Of a stretch of DNA of 34,087 bases, positions 7,520 to 15,439 are shown piece by piece. Positions within the stretch are counted from its first letter, which is position 1, and every line of letters begins with the position of its first letter. Source of the DNA: Aquificaceae bacterium (GTDB lineage Bacteria > Aquificota > Aquificia > Aquificales > Aquificaceae). Under the pieces are notes generated by a model. That model worked only from the letters and a program-made list of their open reading frames with translations, was not told the origin of the DNA and ran no database searches. Both the position numbers and the translations under genes were made by a program. The stretch covers positions 1 through 34,087 of the forward strand of contig WFYI01000018.1 of assembly GCA_015490155.1 (NCBI GenBank). The letters are read 5' to 3'.

Positions 7520-8207
7520 GTCAATAATTGCCTTTCTGATAAGCTCCGGAGCATCCTTTTACTTTGCCAAGTACGTCTTTGAAATTCTACAAGAGCCTGT
7601 AAAACAATCCTACCCCGATGTTGAGCTGATTACCCTGTCTCCAACGGAGCCTCTTTTTATACTGATAAAAATTTCTCTCACGGTGGGGCTTATACTTGCC
7701 TCTCCGGTGATACTCTTCCAGCTCTGGAGGTTCGTAGAGCCTGCCCTGTATCCCCATGAAAAGAAGCTCTTTATCCCCCTACTACTATCATCGATATTTC
7801 TGTTCCTTTTAGGCGGGGTCTTTGCATACTTTGCGGTTCTACCTTTGGCGTTGAAGTTCCTGCTCGGGCTGGGCTACTCCCAACTTGCAGCCACACCGTA
7901 CCTATCGGTCAATATGTACATAACCTTTGTCCTCAAAATGATTGTAGCCTTCGGCATAGCTTTCCAAATCCCCATAGTTCTTTACATGCTCCAAAGAGCC
8001 GGTATAGTTACGGAAGAGCAACTTAAGAAGTTCAGAAGGTACTTCATAGTTGTGGCTTTCCTCGTGGGAGCTGTGATTGCGCCGGACGTTGCTACGCAGG
8101 TGCTTATGGCTATACCCCTTTTGATACTCTATGAGATTTCCATACTGCTCGGAAAGAGCGCAAGAAAGAAGAAAGAGAAGTCTATAAAAAAAGTGGAGGA
8201 AGATTAG
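7443..8207 (+). CDS. tatC: Sec-independent protein translocase subunit TatC
   Basis: TatC is the twin-arginine signal receptor in the inner membrane. The 254-aa chain has six hydrophobic segments, the N-terminal motif MPLTEHLRELRSRL and the conserved FQLWRFVEPALYPHEKK loop. The C-terminus is lysine-rich. The ATG at 7443 has GGAGG 12 bp upstream. A second ATG at 7473, directly at MPLTEHL, has no ribosome site, so I keep the first. The reading frame starts inside the tatA/B gene and ends directly against the next start codon. Cofactor-containing Tat substrates are expected in a sulfur/hydrogen-oxidising organism, but none is encoded in this window. Confidence 0.95.
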   Translation: MSEKSDQLQAMPLTEHLRELRSRLIKSIIAFLISSGASFYFAKYVFEILQEPVKQSYPDVELITLSPTEPLFILIKISLTVGLILASPVILFQLWRFVEPALYPHEKKLFIPLLLSSIFLFLLGGVFAYFAVLPLALKFLLGLGYSQLAATPYLSVNMYITFVLKMIVAFGIAFQIPIVLYMLQRAGIVTEEQLKKFRRYFIVVAFLVGAVIAPDVATQVLMAIPLLILYEISILLGKSARKKKEKSIKKVEED

Positions 8208-9221
8208 ATGATTACATACAAGGATTTTGAGGGCTTAAGGCTCTCGGAGATGGGTATAGGGACTTACTTAGGAGACCCAACGGACGAGGTTGACAGCAGT
8301 TACGCACGCGTAATTGAAAGAGCTTTACGCTCGGGAATCAATGTGGTGGACACGGCAATCAACTACAGATTTATGAAGAGTGAGAAGGCGGTGGCAAAGG
8401 CTCTAAAGAATTTTGACAGAAAAGATGCCGTGATTTCCACGAAGGGAGGTTACGTTCCCTTTGACGCTGACTCCGGCGAAGACCCAAAGGATTACTTTAT
8501 TAAGAACTTTGTAGAGACGGGTGTGCTAAAACAAGAGGAGATGACACCACAGGGACACTGCATAGGTAAGGAGTTCCTGAAGTGGTGCTTCAACAAGAGC
8601 TTAGAGAACTTAGAAAGCGATTACGTAGACATTTACTTTATACACAATCCGGAGGAACAGTTCCTCTTCTTCGAACGGGAGGTGGTTTTCCAAAGGCTTT
8701 CGAAAGCCTTTGAACTTATGGAAAGTCTTGCCGAGAGTGGGAAGCTCAGGTATTACGGAGTAGCCACGTGGAACGCCTTTAGGATATCAAAGGGAGCCAG
8801 ACAGTACATATCTCTCGAGGAGCTCGTGAACTTAGCGGAGGGTGTAGCAGGGAAAGAACACCGTTTTAGAGTCATTCAACTCCCCTACAACATGGGAATG
8901 CACGAGGCTTATACCCTTAAAAACCAAGAGGTGAAAGGTAGGTTACTCTCTCCTCTGGAAGCCTGCGAAGAACTGGAACTTTACCCTTACACAAGCGCAA
9001 CTCTATATCAGGGGAACGTAGTGGGGAGAATACCTCAGGAGATAAAGACCGCTTTCGGTCTTGAGCTTGACATTCACGTAGCTATACAGTTTGTAAGAAG
9101 CACCCCAAAAATAGGCACCTATCTAATAGGAACTGGTAGGGAGGAACATCTTGAAGAGAACCTTAAGTTGTTAAATTCTACTCCTCCAACGCCGCAGGCG
9201 TTTTTATCGCTATTTAAATAA
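8208..9221 (+). CDS. Aldo/keto reductase family oxidoreductase
   Basis: A 337-aa (beta/alpha)8 NAD(P)H-dependent oxidoreductase. The catalytic tetrad is visible: D48 and Y53 (VVDTAINYRF), K79 (ISTKGG) and H146 (YFIHNP). The C-terminal part ends with a cofactor-binding region containing YLIGTGREEHLEENL. Substrate is unknown. The ATG follows the tatC stop with no gap, so the gene is cotranscribed with the tat genes, but a functional link is not evident. It ends 89 bp before dnaA. Confidence 0.88.
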   Translation: MITYKDFEGLRLSEMGIGTYLGDPTDEVDSSYARVIERALRSGINVVDTAINYRFMKSEKAVAKALKNFDRKDAVISTKGGYVPFDADSGEDPKDYFIKNFVETGVLKQEEMTPQGHCIGKEFLKWCFNKSLENLESDYVDIYFIHNPEEQFLFFEREVVFQRLSKAFELMESLAESGKLRYYGVATWNAFRISKGARQYISLEELVNLAEGVAGKEHRFRVIQLPYNMGMHEAYTLKNQEVKGRLLSPLEACEELELYPYTSATLYQGNVVGRIPQEIKTAFGLELDIHVAIQFVRSTPKIGTYLIGTGREEHLEENLKLLNSTPPTPQAFLSLFK

Positions 9222-9250
9222 CTTTCTTTCGAGTTTCGTAAGTTTATCAA

Positions 9251-9272
9251 TTCTCCGATTTAATTCGGAGAA
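9251..9272. other. Perfect 8-bp inverted repeat upstream of dnaA
   Basis: TTCTCCGA and TCGGAGAA, separated by 6 bp (TTTAAT), form a perfect hairpin between the aldo/keto reductase stop and dnaA. No run of T follows on the plus strand, so it is a poor intrinsic terminator. It could be a weak terminator, an mRNA 3' end or a protein-binding site 40 bp before the dnaA start. I see no DnaA-box consensus in this gap. Confidence 0.5.
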
Positions 9273-9310
9273 GTATCCTGTCGGCGGTCGTGTAATATAG
9301 AAAACTGCTG

Positions 9311-10552
9311 ATGGGGGGAGTAAGCAAAGCAGAGCTTTTCAGCCTTGTAGAGAAGGTAGATAAATTTGCCCTCGGGGTGTTGCAGAACTTTGAGTTTATA
9401 GAAACTCCCGGCGGAATGGTTATAGTCGCTCCTACCGAGGAGTATAGGCAGTGGATAACTAAATTCCTAAGCTCAAACTTTAAGTACCTATTGGATAAGG
9501 GTCTCGTAGAGATTTCTATTGAGGTGCCGCAAGAGGAGACTACAGACCCCTTGCAGTGTATTACCTCGGAGGGAAGTCACAACGTAAACAAGAGATATAA
9601 GTTCTCAAACTTCATAGTGGGAGAGGGCAACCGAATAGCTTACGAGGTTTGCCGTCAGGTAGTTCAAGCTCCGGGAAGTGGCTACAACCCGCTTTTCCTT
9701 TACGGCAAGGTAGGTCTTGGAAAAACACACCTCCTTCATGCGGTAGGCAACGAGGCTATTTCACAGGGATTTCGTGTGTGCTACATGTCTGCGAGCGACT
9801 TTTCCGAAGAGATGGTAGAGTTCCTACGCTCCGGAAAACTCAAGGAGTTCAGAATTAAGTACAAGTCCTTAGACTTTATACTTATAGACGACGTTCAGTT
9901 TCTATCCGGCAAGAACAGGACTCAGATAGAGTTCTTCAACATATTTAACCATCTATATTTAAAGGACAAGCAGATAATCCTTGCCGGTGATAGACCCCCG
10001 GACGAGCTTAGCGATGTGTCAGATAGGCTGGTAAGCAGGTTCGAGGGCGGGCTCGTAATAGAGCTGGGACTTGATGAAGAAACTAAGATAAAGATAATAG
10101 AGTACAAGTTAAAGGAGTTGGGTGTAGAGCCTACGGAAACGGTCGTAAACTACATATACAACAACACCGCATCGAACGTAAGAGAAATAGAGGGAAGGAT
10201 AAAGAGGTTCAAGATAAAGGGTTTTGAAAAAGAGAGGGTTAAGCCCTCCCAAACTCCTGCGAACCAAATAGAAAGGATAAAGAGGCATGTAGCCTCTTAC
10301 TTTAATATTGATGTGGAAGAGCTTTCAAAAAAGAAAACTACAAAGAAGGTGAACATGGTAAGACACATAGCCATATATCTCTGTAGGGAGTTGACGGATG
10401 CATCTATGTCGGAGATAGCCAAGGCGTTCAACCGCAAAGACCACTCCACCGTGATTAATTCTATAAAGAGAATAATGGAGGACTCAAAGAGGGACAGGAA
10501 ACTTGCCCGGATAGTTTCCTTACTCCACGGCAAGCTTAAGAAAAGAATTTAG
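9311..10552 (+). CDS. dnaA: Chromosomal replication initiator protein DnaA
   Basis: DnaA melts the replication origin as an ATP-bound filament. In this 413-aa protein, domain I plus linker take up ~95 residues. The AAA+ domain has Walker A GKVGLGKTH (132-140) and Walker B LIDDVQF with D193/D194. The C-terminal helix-turn-helix carries the signature KDHSTVINS (376-384). Domain II is very short, as in Aquifex DnaA. ATG 9311 has no upstream Shine-Dalgarno; TAATAT at 9293-9298 may be the -10 of a nearly leaderless message. dnaN and gyrB, common dnaA partners, are absent, and no obvious DnaA-box cluster is seen. The stop overlaps the convergent FBP gene by 4 bp. Confidence 0.97.
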   Translation: MGGVSKAELFSLVEKVDKFALGVLQNFEFIETPGGMVIVAPTEEYRQWITKFLSSNFKYLLDKGLVEISIEVPQEETTDPLQCITSEGSHNVNKRYKFSNFIVGEGNRIAYEVCRQVVQAPGSGYNPLFLYGKVGLGKTHLLHAVGNEAISQGFRVCYMSASDFSEEMVEFLRSGKLKEFRIKYKSLDFILIDDVQFLSGKNRTQIEFFNIFNHLYLKDKQIILAGDRPPDELSDVSDRLVSRFEGGLVIELGLDEETKIKIIEYKLKELGVEPTETVVNYIYNNTASNVREIEGRIKRFKIKGFEKERVKPSQTPANQIERIKRHVASYFNIDVEELSKKKTTKKVNMVRHIAIYLCRELTDASMSEIAKAFNRKDHSTVINSIKRIMEDSKRDRKLARIVSLLHGKLKKRI

Positions 10553-11694
10553 TCCATATCCTCTTTTTCCATAATCTTATCCTGGTCTAACTTATGCTCT
10601 TCTATGTCGTAGAACCTATTCTCGAGTTTTTTAAGGATTTTCGGAAGCGTGGTATACTCCATCTCCTCGGTAGGGAGCCTGTGAGGTTCAAATATACCTT
10701 GTCTCCTCAGCGTATCTGCCATTCTTTGAGCCTTTCTCCTCGCGCTGTCGAACGCAGGGTCGTAGAACAGGTCTGCGGGTCCTATGAGTTTACCTTCCGC
10801 TATTTGGAAGCCCGCAGCTATAACCCTTGGGGGACCGTCAAAGCGTGAGGGTCTTGCATCTTTAAAAGACACGGGCATCAAGGGTCCGTTGTGAGAACCT
10901 CTCATCCACCCTTCAACTATCCAAGGTTTTGCGAAAGGCTCGAGTATTTCCCCGACCGCAGGGAAACCGCTTTGCGCCCTAACTATCATAACGGGGTCGT
11001 CCTTGCCTACGTACTGTCCTGCTATCAGAGAAAGCCTCTGCGTAGATGCGGTAGCAGCTATTTCACCGTCGAAGTTCCTGTAAACACTTTTTACCACGTA
11101 CTTTTCCACGGAGCCTATTAAAGCCAAGAGGTCGTAAAGCTCTGCAGGGGTCGTTAGCTTAACGGCTTTACCGGAAAAGAGGTCTAATACCTCAAAGGAG
11201 AATCCGTCGTGCATCTTTGGGTCTATAACCAAGCCTGCTGTAGTCATCGGGTCTGCGAACATCTCATAGAGGGGAAGGTTCCAAGCACTGGGAGATGTTT
11301 TGTCTGCAAAGAACACTATAACCGGCTCCGAGGGTCTCTCTTCGAACTCCATCTCAGCCACGCCGGGACCCATGCCCTTTATATTTCCGCTAAAGGCATC
11401 TGTCAGCAAGTCCTGACCAGCCCCGTAGAGTTTGAGCTTTTTGGCAACTTCCGTACCGGCTTCAAAGGCTTCCCACGCTATTCTGTGAACAATTTCACTG
11501 TCCGTTCCGTGGGTGTGGGTAACCACCATAGCTATATCGTCTCCACAAGTGAGCATTTTCAAGTCCATCAATGTTCCTTTATCTACCTCTTTTCTTACGT
11601 AATTTTCAACTTCGGCAACAACTTCCGGGTGGGTTGCAGAGTGACCAACATAACCTCCTATATCAGCCTTTATCACGCTCAGGGTAATCTTCAT
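10549..11694 (-). CDS. fbp: Fructose-1,6-bisphosphate aldolase/phosphatase (bifunctional, class V)
   Basis: This heat-stable enzyme condenses triose phosphates and dephosphorylates the product to fructose 6-phosphate, driving gluconeogenesis. It is found in archaea and deep-branching bacteria. The 381 residues carry the family features: MKITLSVIKADIGGYVGH with metal ligands D11 and H18, CGDDIAM with D52/D53, the EKYVVKSVYRNFDG region near 190-205, and the conserved RGSHNGPLMPV segment. It suits an autotroph that fixes CO2 by the reductive TCA cycle and must build hexoses. The start is ATG at 11692-11694, with GGAGG 6-7 bp upstream and TATAAT at 11733-11738 on the same strand. The last 4 bp are shared with the end of dnaA. 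Confidence 0.95.
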   Translation of the reverse strand: MKITLSVIKADIGGYVGHSATHPEVVAEVENYVRKEVDKGTLMDLKMLTCGDDIAMVVTHTHGTDSEIVHRIAWEAFEAGTEVAKKLKLYGAGQDLLTDAFSGNIKGMGPGVAEMEFEERPSEPVIVFFADKTSPSAWNLPLYEMFADPMTTAGLVIDPKMHDGFSFEVLDLFSGKAVKLTTPAELYDLLALIGSVEKYVVKSVYRNFDGEIAATASTQRLSLIAGQYVGKDDPVMIVRAQSGFPAVGEILEPFAKPWIVEGWMRGSHNGPLMPVSFKDARPSRFDGPPRVIAAGFQIAEGKLIGPADLFYDPAFDSARRKAQRMADTLRRQGIFEPHRLPTEEMEYTTLPKILKKLENRFYDIEEHKLDQDKIMEKEDMD

Positions 11695-11725
11695 TATTCA
11701 CCTCCTAACACTTATCTTTTGGGTT

Positions 11726-11738
11726 TAGAATGATTATA
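11726..11738. promoter_or_regulatory. Overlapping divergent -10 boxes for fbp and the DppC-like gene
   Basis: On the minus strand TATAAT (11733-11738) would serve fbp, leaving a ~30-nt leader with a good GGAGG. On the plus strand TAGAAT (11726-11731) ends 11 bp before the ATG of the permease, which has no Shine-Dalgarno. The two hexamers lie back to back in a 48-bp gap, so the two promoters should compete for polymerase. Neither has a clear -35. Confidence 0.45.
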
Positions 11739-11742
11739 GCAC

Positions 11743-12720
11743 ATGAGGTCTGGAGCCTATTTACCCCTTGCCATAGTAAGTATCTTTGTTCTTTTAGCTG
11801 CATTTGCGGACTTCTTTGCCCCCTATCCTTACGATTTACAGAACAGGAAAAAGCCCTATCACCCGCCTACAAAGGTTCACATATTCCACGAAGGAAAGCT
11901 CACGCTTCCTTACATAAACCTCTATGAGCTTAAAGACCCTTTATTCAAGGTTTATGAAGAAAACAAAGCTGTAAGGTGCAGGTTAAAGTTCTTTGCCATG
12001 ACCGACTACGGGTTCAGGTTCATAGCCGTCGAAAAGCCCTGCAGACTTTACCTGCTGGGCGGTGATAAACTCGGCAGAGATATAATGTCAAGGCTTATAT
12101 ACGGGGCGCGCATATCCTTGAGTATAGGTGTACTAGGAACTCTCATAACTTTCCTAATAGGGGCCGTCGTGGGTGGTGTGTCTGGATACTTCGGGGGCAA
12201 GGTAGACAACCTCACCATGAGACTCGTAGAGGTTCTGATGGCTATCCCAACCTTTTACCTGATGCTCTCCCTAAGAGCAGTATTTCCTCTTGACATGACG
12301 AGCCTTGAGATTTTTCTAATGATAATCTTTATCCTTTCTTTCTTAGGCTGGGCAGGTCTCGCACGCGTGGTTAGGGGAATGGTTCTATCCATAAGGGAAA
12401 AGGAGTTCGTCCTTGCCGCTAAAACCTACGGAAGTCCGACGCTGAGAATTCTCAGAAAACATATACTACCAAACACCTACCACTATCTCGTGGTGTCTGC
12501 CACACTCTCTATACCCGCTTACATACTCGGGGAAGCGGCACTGAGCCTGCTCGGGCTCGGCATACAGGAACCTTTCCCCTCCTGGGGGAATATGCTCTCC
12601 GAGGTTAGGAACATAAACGTCCTCAGTAATTACCCGTGGACTTTGTCCCCGGGAATAGCTATATTTTTGATAATACTTGCCTTCAACCTCCTGGGGGATA
12701 ATCTTCTGAAAAAGAGATGA
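11743..12720 (+). CDS. DppC/OppC-type ABC transporter permease
   Basis: This 325-aa inner-membrane permease belongs to the peptide/nickel family. An N-terminal hydrophobic segment is followed by a ~75-residue extracytoplasmic stretch (about 30-105). The signature entry LGRDIMSRLIYGARISLSIG, several membrane helices and the EAA loop EFVLAAKTYGSPTLRILRKHILPN (contacting the ATPase) come next. It ends with the usual SPGIAIFLIILAFNLLGDNL. Partner genes (DppB, DppD/F, binding protein) are not nearby, so its system is scattered in the genome. It overlaps the DUF58 gene by 4 bp (ATGA). Family is clear; the substrate (peptide, nickel or other) is not. Confidence 0.88.
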   Translation: MRSGAYLPLAIVSIFVLLAAFADFFAPYPYDLQNRKKPYHPPTKVHIFHEGKLTLPYINLYELKDPLFKVYEENKAVRCRLKFFAMTDYGFRFIAVEKPCRLYLLGGDKLGRDIMSRLIYGARISLSIGVLGTLITFLIGAVVGGVSGYFGGKVDNLTMRLVEVLMAIPTFYLMLSLRAVFPLDMTSLEIFLMIIFILSFLGWAGLARVVRGMVLSIREKEFVLAAKTYGSPTLRILRKHILPNTYHYLVVSATLSIPAYILGEAALSLLGLGIQEPFPSWGNMLSEVRNINVLSNYPWTLSPGIAIFLIILAFNLLGDNLLKKR

Positions 12721-13574
12721 AAGTAAAGATAAAAAAATCGGGAACCCTATTCATAGGGCTAACCATATTCTTAGGAGCTGCGGCGGTTAACACCGGTAAT
12801 AACCTTCTCTACATGGTGGTTTCTGCCCTACTTTCCTTCATGTTTTTTTCCGGAACATTTTCTATACTTAACCTTAGAGGTATATATATATCACTCGTAC
12901 CTCCTTCGGAGGTGTTTGCCGGTAGGGAAAATAAGTTCAAAGTTTTATTGAGGAAAATCTCTCCCATACCGTCGTTCCTTATAAAAGTCTCTTGCGGAGA
13001 TAGCTATTCGCTTTTCACTATGGTATCTTCGAAGGACTCCATATCGACTATTTCCATAAACTTCCCCCGTAGGGGGCTGTACGAAAGCGTAGAGGTAGAA
13101 ATTTCCTCTTCCTTTCCCTTCGGGCTGTTCGTAAGAAGCTACAAAAAGGAAGTTAAACTTAACCTGCTCGTATTTCCTAAGCCCATTCCGACACGCCTGA
13201 GTTCTGTGTTACATGCCCAAGAGGAACAAGGTGAGTCCAAATCCACAACTATCCGAGAGGGTTACGAAGATATAAAGAGCATCAAAGAGTACAGCGGTGA
13301 ACCTATGAAATTGATACACTGGAAACTATCCGCAAAAAGGGACACACTACTTGTAAAGGATATGGTGGCTGAGGAACAGGCACCTGTTATATTAAGCCTC
13401 GATTCTGTTAAGGGTAATATTGAAGAAAAGCTCGGAAGACTCACCTATCTCGTGATAGAGTTGGAAAAAAGGGGAATACCCGTTGGTTTGGAACTCAATG
13501 GTAGGGAAATTCCCCCGGGAACGGGGGAACCCCACAGAAGGCTGCTTTTAAGAGAGTTAGCCCTCTTCGCCTAA
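12717..13574 (+). CDS. DUF58 domain membrane protein
   Basis: A 285-aa protein with two N-terminal hydrophobic segments ([20 protein letters not shown] and the next ~20 residues), then a soluble part with DUF58 features: the FPRRGLYE and SSFPFGLF turns, a VFPKP element, and the hallmark [23 protein letters not shown] near 190. DUF58 proteins often accompany MoxR ATPases and VWA proteins in envelope or complex-assembly roles, but neither is present here. The ATGA overlap with the DppC-like gene suggests coupling. The last 18 bp overlap the convergent cold-shock gene. Confidence 0.85.
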   Translation: MKVKIKKSGTLFIGLTIFLGAAAVNTGNNLLYMVVSALLSFMFFSGTFSILNLRGIYISLVPPSEVFAGRENKFKVLLRKISPIPSFLIKVSCGDSYSLFTMVSSKDSISTISINFPRRGLYESVEVEISSSFPFGLFVRSYKKEVKLNLLVFPKPIPTRLSSVLHAQEEQGESKSTTIREGYEDIKSIKEYSGEPMKLIHWKLSAKRDTLLVKDMVAEEQAPVILSLDSVKGNIEEKLGRLTYLVIELEKRGIPVGLELNGREIPPGTGEPHRRLLLRELALFA

Positions 13575-13775
13575 TACGACTACGTTCTTAGCTCTGGGTC
13601 CCTTTGTGTCTTCGTCTATCTCAAAGGATACCTTTTGACCTGCCTCAAGAGTTCTGAAGCCTCTTTTTTGAATGGCTGTAAAGTGGACGAAAACGTCCCC
13701 TTCGTTGTCATCACGGGTAATAAACCCGTAACCCTTGTCTTTGCTGAACCATTTTACTGTGCCTGTGACCGACAT
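13557..13775 (-). CDS. csp: Cold-shock domain protein (CspA family)
   Basis: This 72-aa single cold-shock domain is an RNA/ssDNA chaperone. RNP1 (KGYGFI) and RNP2 (VFVHF) are both intact, and the opening [18 protein letters not shown] is typical. GGAGG lies about 10 bp before the ATG. A promoter with TTGAAA and TATAAT separated by 16 bp sits in the 3' end of hslV, giving an untranslated leader of ~90 nt, long for this genome and characteristic of csp genes. The 3' end overlaps the DUF58 gene by 18 bp. Confidence 0.95.
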   Translation of the reverse strand: MSVTGTVKWFSKDKGYGFITRDDNEGDVFVHFTAIQKRGFRTLEAGQKVSFEIDEDTKGPRAKNVVVLGEEG

Positions 13776-13900
13776 GTTGCTAAAACCTCCATAAATTACT
13801 TCTGCGGACTAAAGCTTACGATGGGTTTAAAGGGCGCCCTCTCCCCATTCGTAAAACTTATGTCCAACCATTATTATACACCTTTAATAAACTTTTTCAA
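13776..13900 (-). promoter_or_regulatory. csp promoter and structured ~90-nt leader
   Basis: On the minus strand TTGAAA (13895-13900) and TATAAT (13873-13878) are separated by 16 bp, the best promoter match in the window. The -35 lies within the last codons of hslV. The start site would be near 13866, leaving ~90 nt before the csp ATG. The leader contains the perfect palindrome AGGGCGCCCT (13831-13840), nested inside ATGGG/CCCAT arms, and ends with GGAGG at 13786-13790. The structure may make expression temperature-responsive; that part is inference. Confidence 0.65.
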
Positions 13901-14417
13901 TAATAATATTGGAGTTCGTATATATGCATATCTCCGCGGCTATCTCTAAAGACTTTCTAACTATACTTTCCGCGTCCATATCCGTGTTCCTATAAAGTGC
14001 AAGCGCAGATGCTCTCGCGTATTCACCCCCCGAGCCGATGGCTAATATGGGTTCTTCAGGCTCTATTATGTCCCCGTTCCCGGATATAAGGAGCATATTT
14101 TCTCTGTCCACGGCAAGTAGCAAAGCCTCCAACCTTCTGAGATACTTATCCGTTCTCCAGTCCTTGGCAAGCTCAACACAAGCCCTCAAAAAGTTCCCTC
14201 TGAACTCTTCCAGTTTACTTTCCAACCTTTCCATAAGAGCAAGCCCATCGGCAGCACTACCGGCAAAACCCACTACGACCTGCTCTTTGTATATTCTCCT
14301 TATCTTCTTAGCCGAGTGCTTGATAACCGTATTGCCGAGCGTAACCTGCCCGTCACCACCTATTACAGTCACACCGTCTTTCCGTACGGCAAGTATTGTG
14401 GTAGATATACTTTTCAT
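13884..14417 (-). CDS. hslV: ATP-dependent protease proteolytic subunit HslV (ClpQ)
   Basis: The threonine protease core of the HslUV complex. The 177-aa chain begins [16 protein letters not shown]. By analogy with other HslV proteins, a five-residue leader is removed to expose catalytic Thr6. Proteasome-beta features follow: [41 protein letters not shown] and [18 protein letters not shown]. The unfoldase gene hslU, usually directly downstream, is absent from the window. hslV overlaps the preceding small gene by 4 bp (ATGA) and belongs to the tetR-led leftward unit. Confidence 0.95.
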   Translation of the reverse strand: MKSISTTILAVRKDGVTVIGGDGQVTLGNTVIKHSAKKIRRIYKEQVVVGFAGSAADGLALMERLESKLEEFRGNFLRACVELAKDWRTDKYLRRLEALLLAVDRENMLLISGNGDIIEPEEPILAIGSGGEYARASALALYRNTDMDAESIVRKSLEIAAEICIYTNSNIIIEKVY

Positions 14418-14770
14418 GCAATTTCCCCCGTTATTTTTTTCAGGTCTGAAAAACTATCAATCTCAAAGGACAGCCCCTTTTCAGGTTCGTTCACTATAAC
14501 CTTTAAGTTTAATCCCTTCTCCTTATCCATACCCTCGGAGATGAACTCCTGCGCGGTGCCGGCTTGCCCGAGAGATAGGTGTATAAGGGCAAGTAGCAAG
14601 TACTTTTCGTAAGAGTCTTCCGCAAGTAAAAGCCACTTTGTAGCCTCAAGATACTTAAACTCTGTTATGTACCTGATACCTATCCACAGAGGTTCTTTCC
14701 TGTCCAAAAGCTCCTTTTTCCTTAGCCTGCGGTCTCCTACGTATAAGAAAATTCTGAACTTTAGCCTCAT
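14414..14770 (-). CDS. Small helical protein of unknown function, possibly TPR-like
   Basis: A 118-aa soluble protein that I do not recognise. No signal peptide or membrane segment is seen. Residues ~38-75 (the stretch around [20 protein letters not shown] and [16 protein letters not shown]) look like a pair of TPR-type helices: small residues at packing positions and an LxxALxxLxxG-like rhythm. The C-terminus may add a short beta-alpha element. It lies between tetR (15-bp gap) and hslV (4-bp overlap), so it is cotranscribed and may be a partner or adaptor of the protease. That link rests only on position. Confidence 0.7.
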   Translation of the reverse strand: MRLKFRIFLYVGDRRLRKKELLDRKEPLWIGIRYITEFKYLEATKWLLLAEDSYEKYLLLALIHLSLGQAGTAQEFISEGMDKEKGLNLKVIVNEPEKGLSFEIDSFSDLKKITGEIA

Positions 14771-14785
14771 GAAGACCTACGGGGT

Positions 14786-15367
14786 TTACTTGCACTTTTC
14801 TGACAAACCCTCTAAAAACACTTTCTTTACTGTTTCCGGGTCTCTTATTATGGGTCCCTTCCTATCCCTAAGGAACCACATGACCACCCTTGATTGCATA
14901 AAACCTATAAAGGACAGAGAAACCTCGGATATATCAATATCTTTGCGTATAAGCCCCTCCTCCATACCTTCCACGAGTATGCCCGATATTTTCTCCGCGT
15001 ACTCGTTCAGAAATGAAAAAATCCTCGTCTTTATCTCCTCGTTACTGCTTCTGGAAAACTCGAAACAGAGTATAGGTATAACTCCCCTCGTGTCCTCGAG
15101 GAGCTGTATATGTGTGTCTATAACCCTTGCCAATTTTTCTATAGCGTTTCCTCCTTCCTCTATCGCCTTATCTATGTTGTACATACACTCCAACGTGTAC
15201 CTGTCTATTATCTCTATGGCAAGGTGTTCCATGGTGGGGAAGTGCTTGAATACAGCCGCGTCCGATATGTTAAGCTTGTTCCCGAGATTCTTAGCAGTGA
15301 AATTCCTAAGCCCCTCTAAGGCTATAACCTGCGCTCCTACCTCTATCAGCTTCTCTCTCGTTTTCAT
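14786..15367 (-). CDS. TetR/AcrR family transcriptional regulator
   Basis: A 193-aa regulator. Residues ~1-50 form the TetR helix-turn-helix domain (TREKLIEVGAQVIALEGLRN, then KNLGNKLNISDAAVFKHFPT). The rest is a helical ligand-binding domain with no recognisable ligand. It heads a unit with the small helical protein and hslV. The start is ATG 15367, with TAGGAG ~10 bp upstream and TATAAT at 15399-15404 on this strand. It may autoregulate the unit; sqr ends just upstream and is separated by a strong hairpin. Confidence 0.9.
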   Translation of the reverse strand: MKTREKLIEVGAQVIALEGLRNFTAKNLGNKLNISDAAVFKHFPTMEHLAIEIIDRYTLECMYNIDKAIEEGGNAIEKLARVIDTHIQLLEDTRGVIPILCFEFSRSSNEEIKTRIFSFLNEYAEKISGILVEGMEEGLIRKDIDISEVSLSFIGFMQSRVVMWFLRDRKGPIIRDPETVKKVFLEGLSEKCK

Positions 15368-15411
15368 GAAAATACAACTCCTACCTAGCGGAACTTTAAT
15401 TATAAATTGTA

Positions 15412-15431
15412 ACGGGCGGTAAACCGCCCGT
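15412..15431. terminator. GC-rich hairpin between sqr and tetR
   Basis: ACGGGCGG and CCGCCCGT with a TAAA loop form a perfect 8-bp stem, 9 bp after the sqr stop codon. In the direction of sqr transcription it is followed only by TTACAATTTAT, a weak U-tract. It probably ends or attenuates the sqr transcript just before the tetR promoter; it could also be a regulator-binding palindrome. Confidence 0.6.
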
Positions 15432-15439
15432 AAACTTCT

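Noticed and set aside
9222-9310. Replication origin next to dnaA
   Set aside because: The gap is only 89 bp with no cluster of DnaA-box-like 9-mers; dnaN is not adjacent. A hairpin alone does not make an origin.
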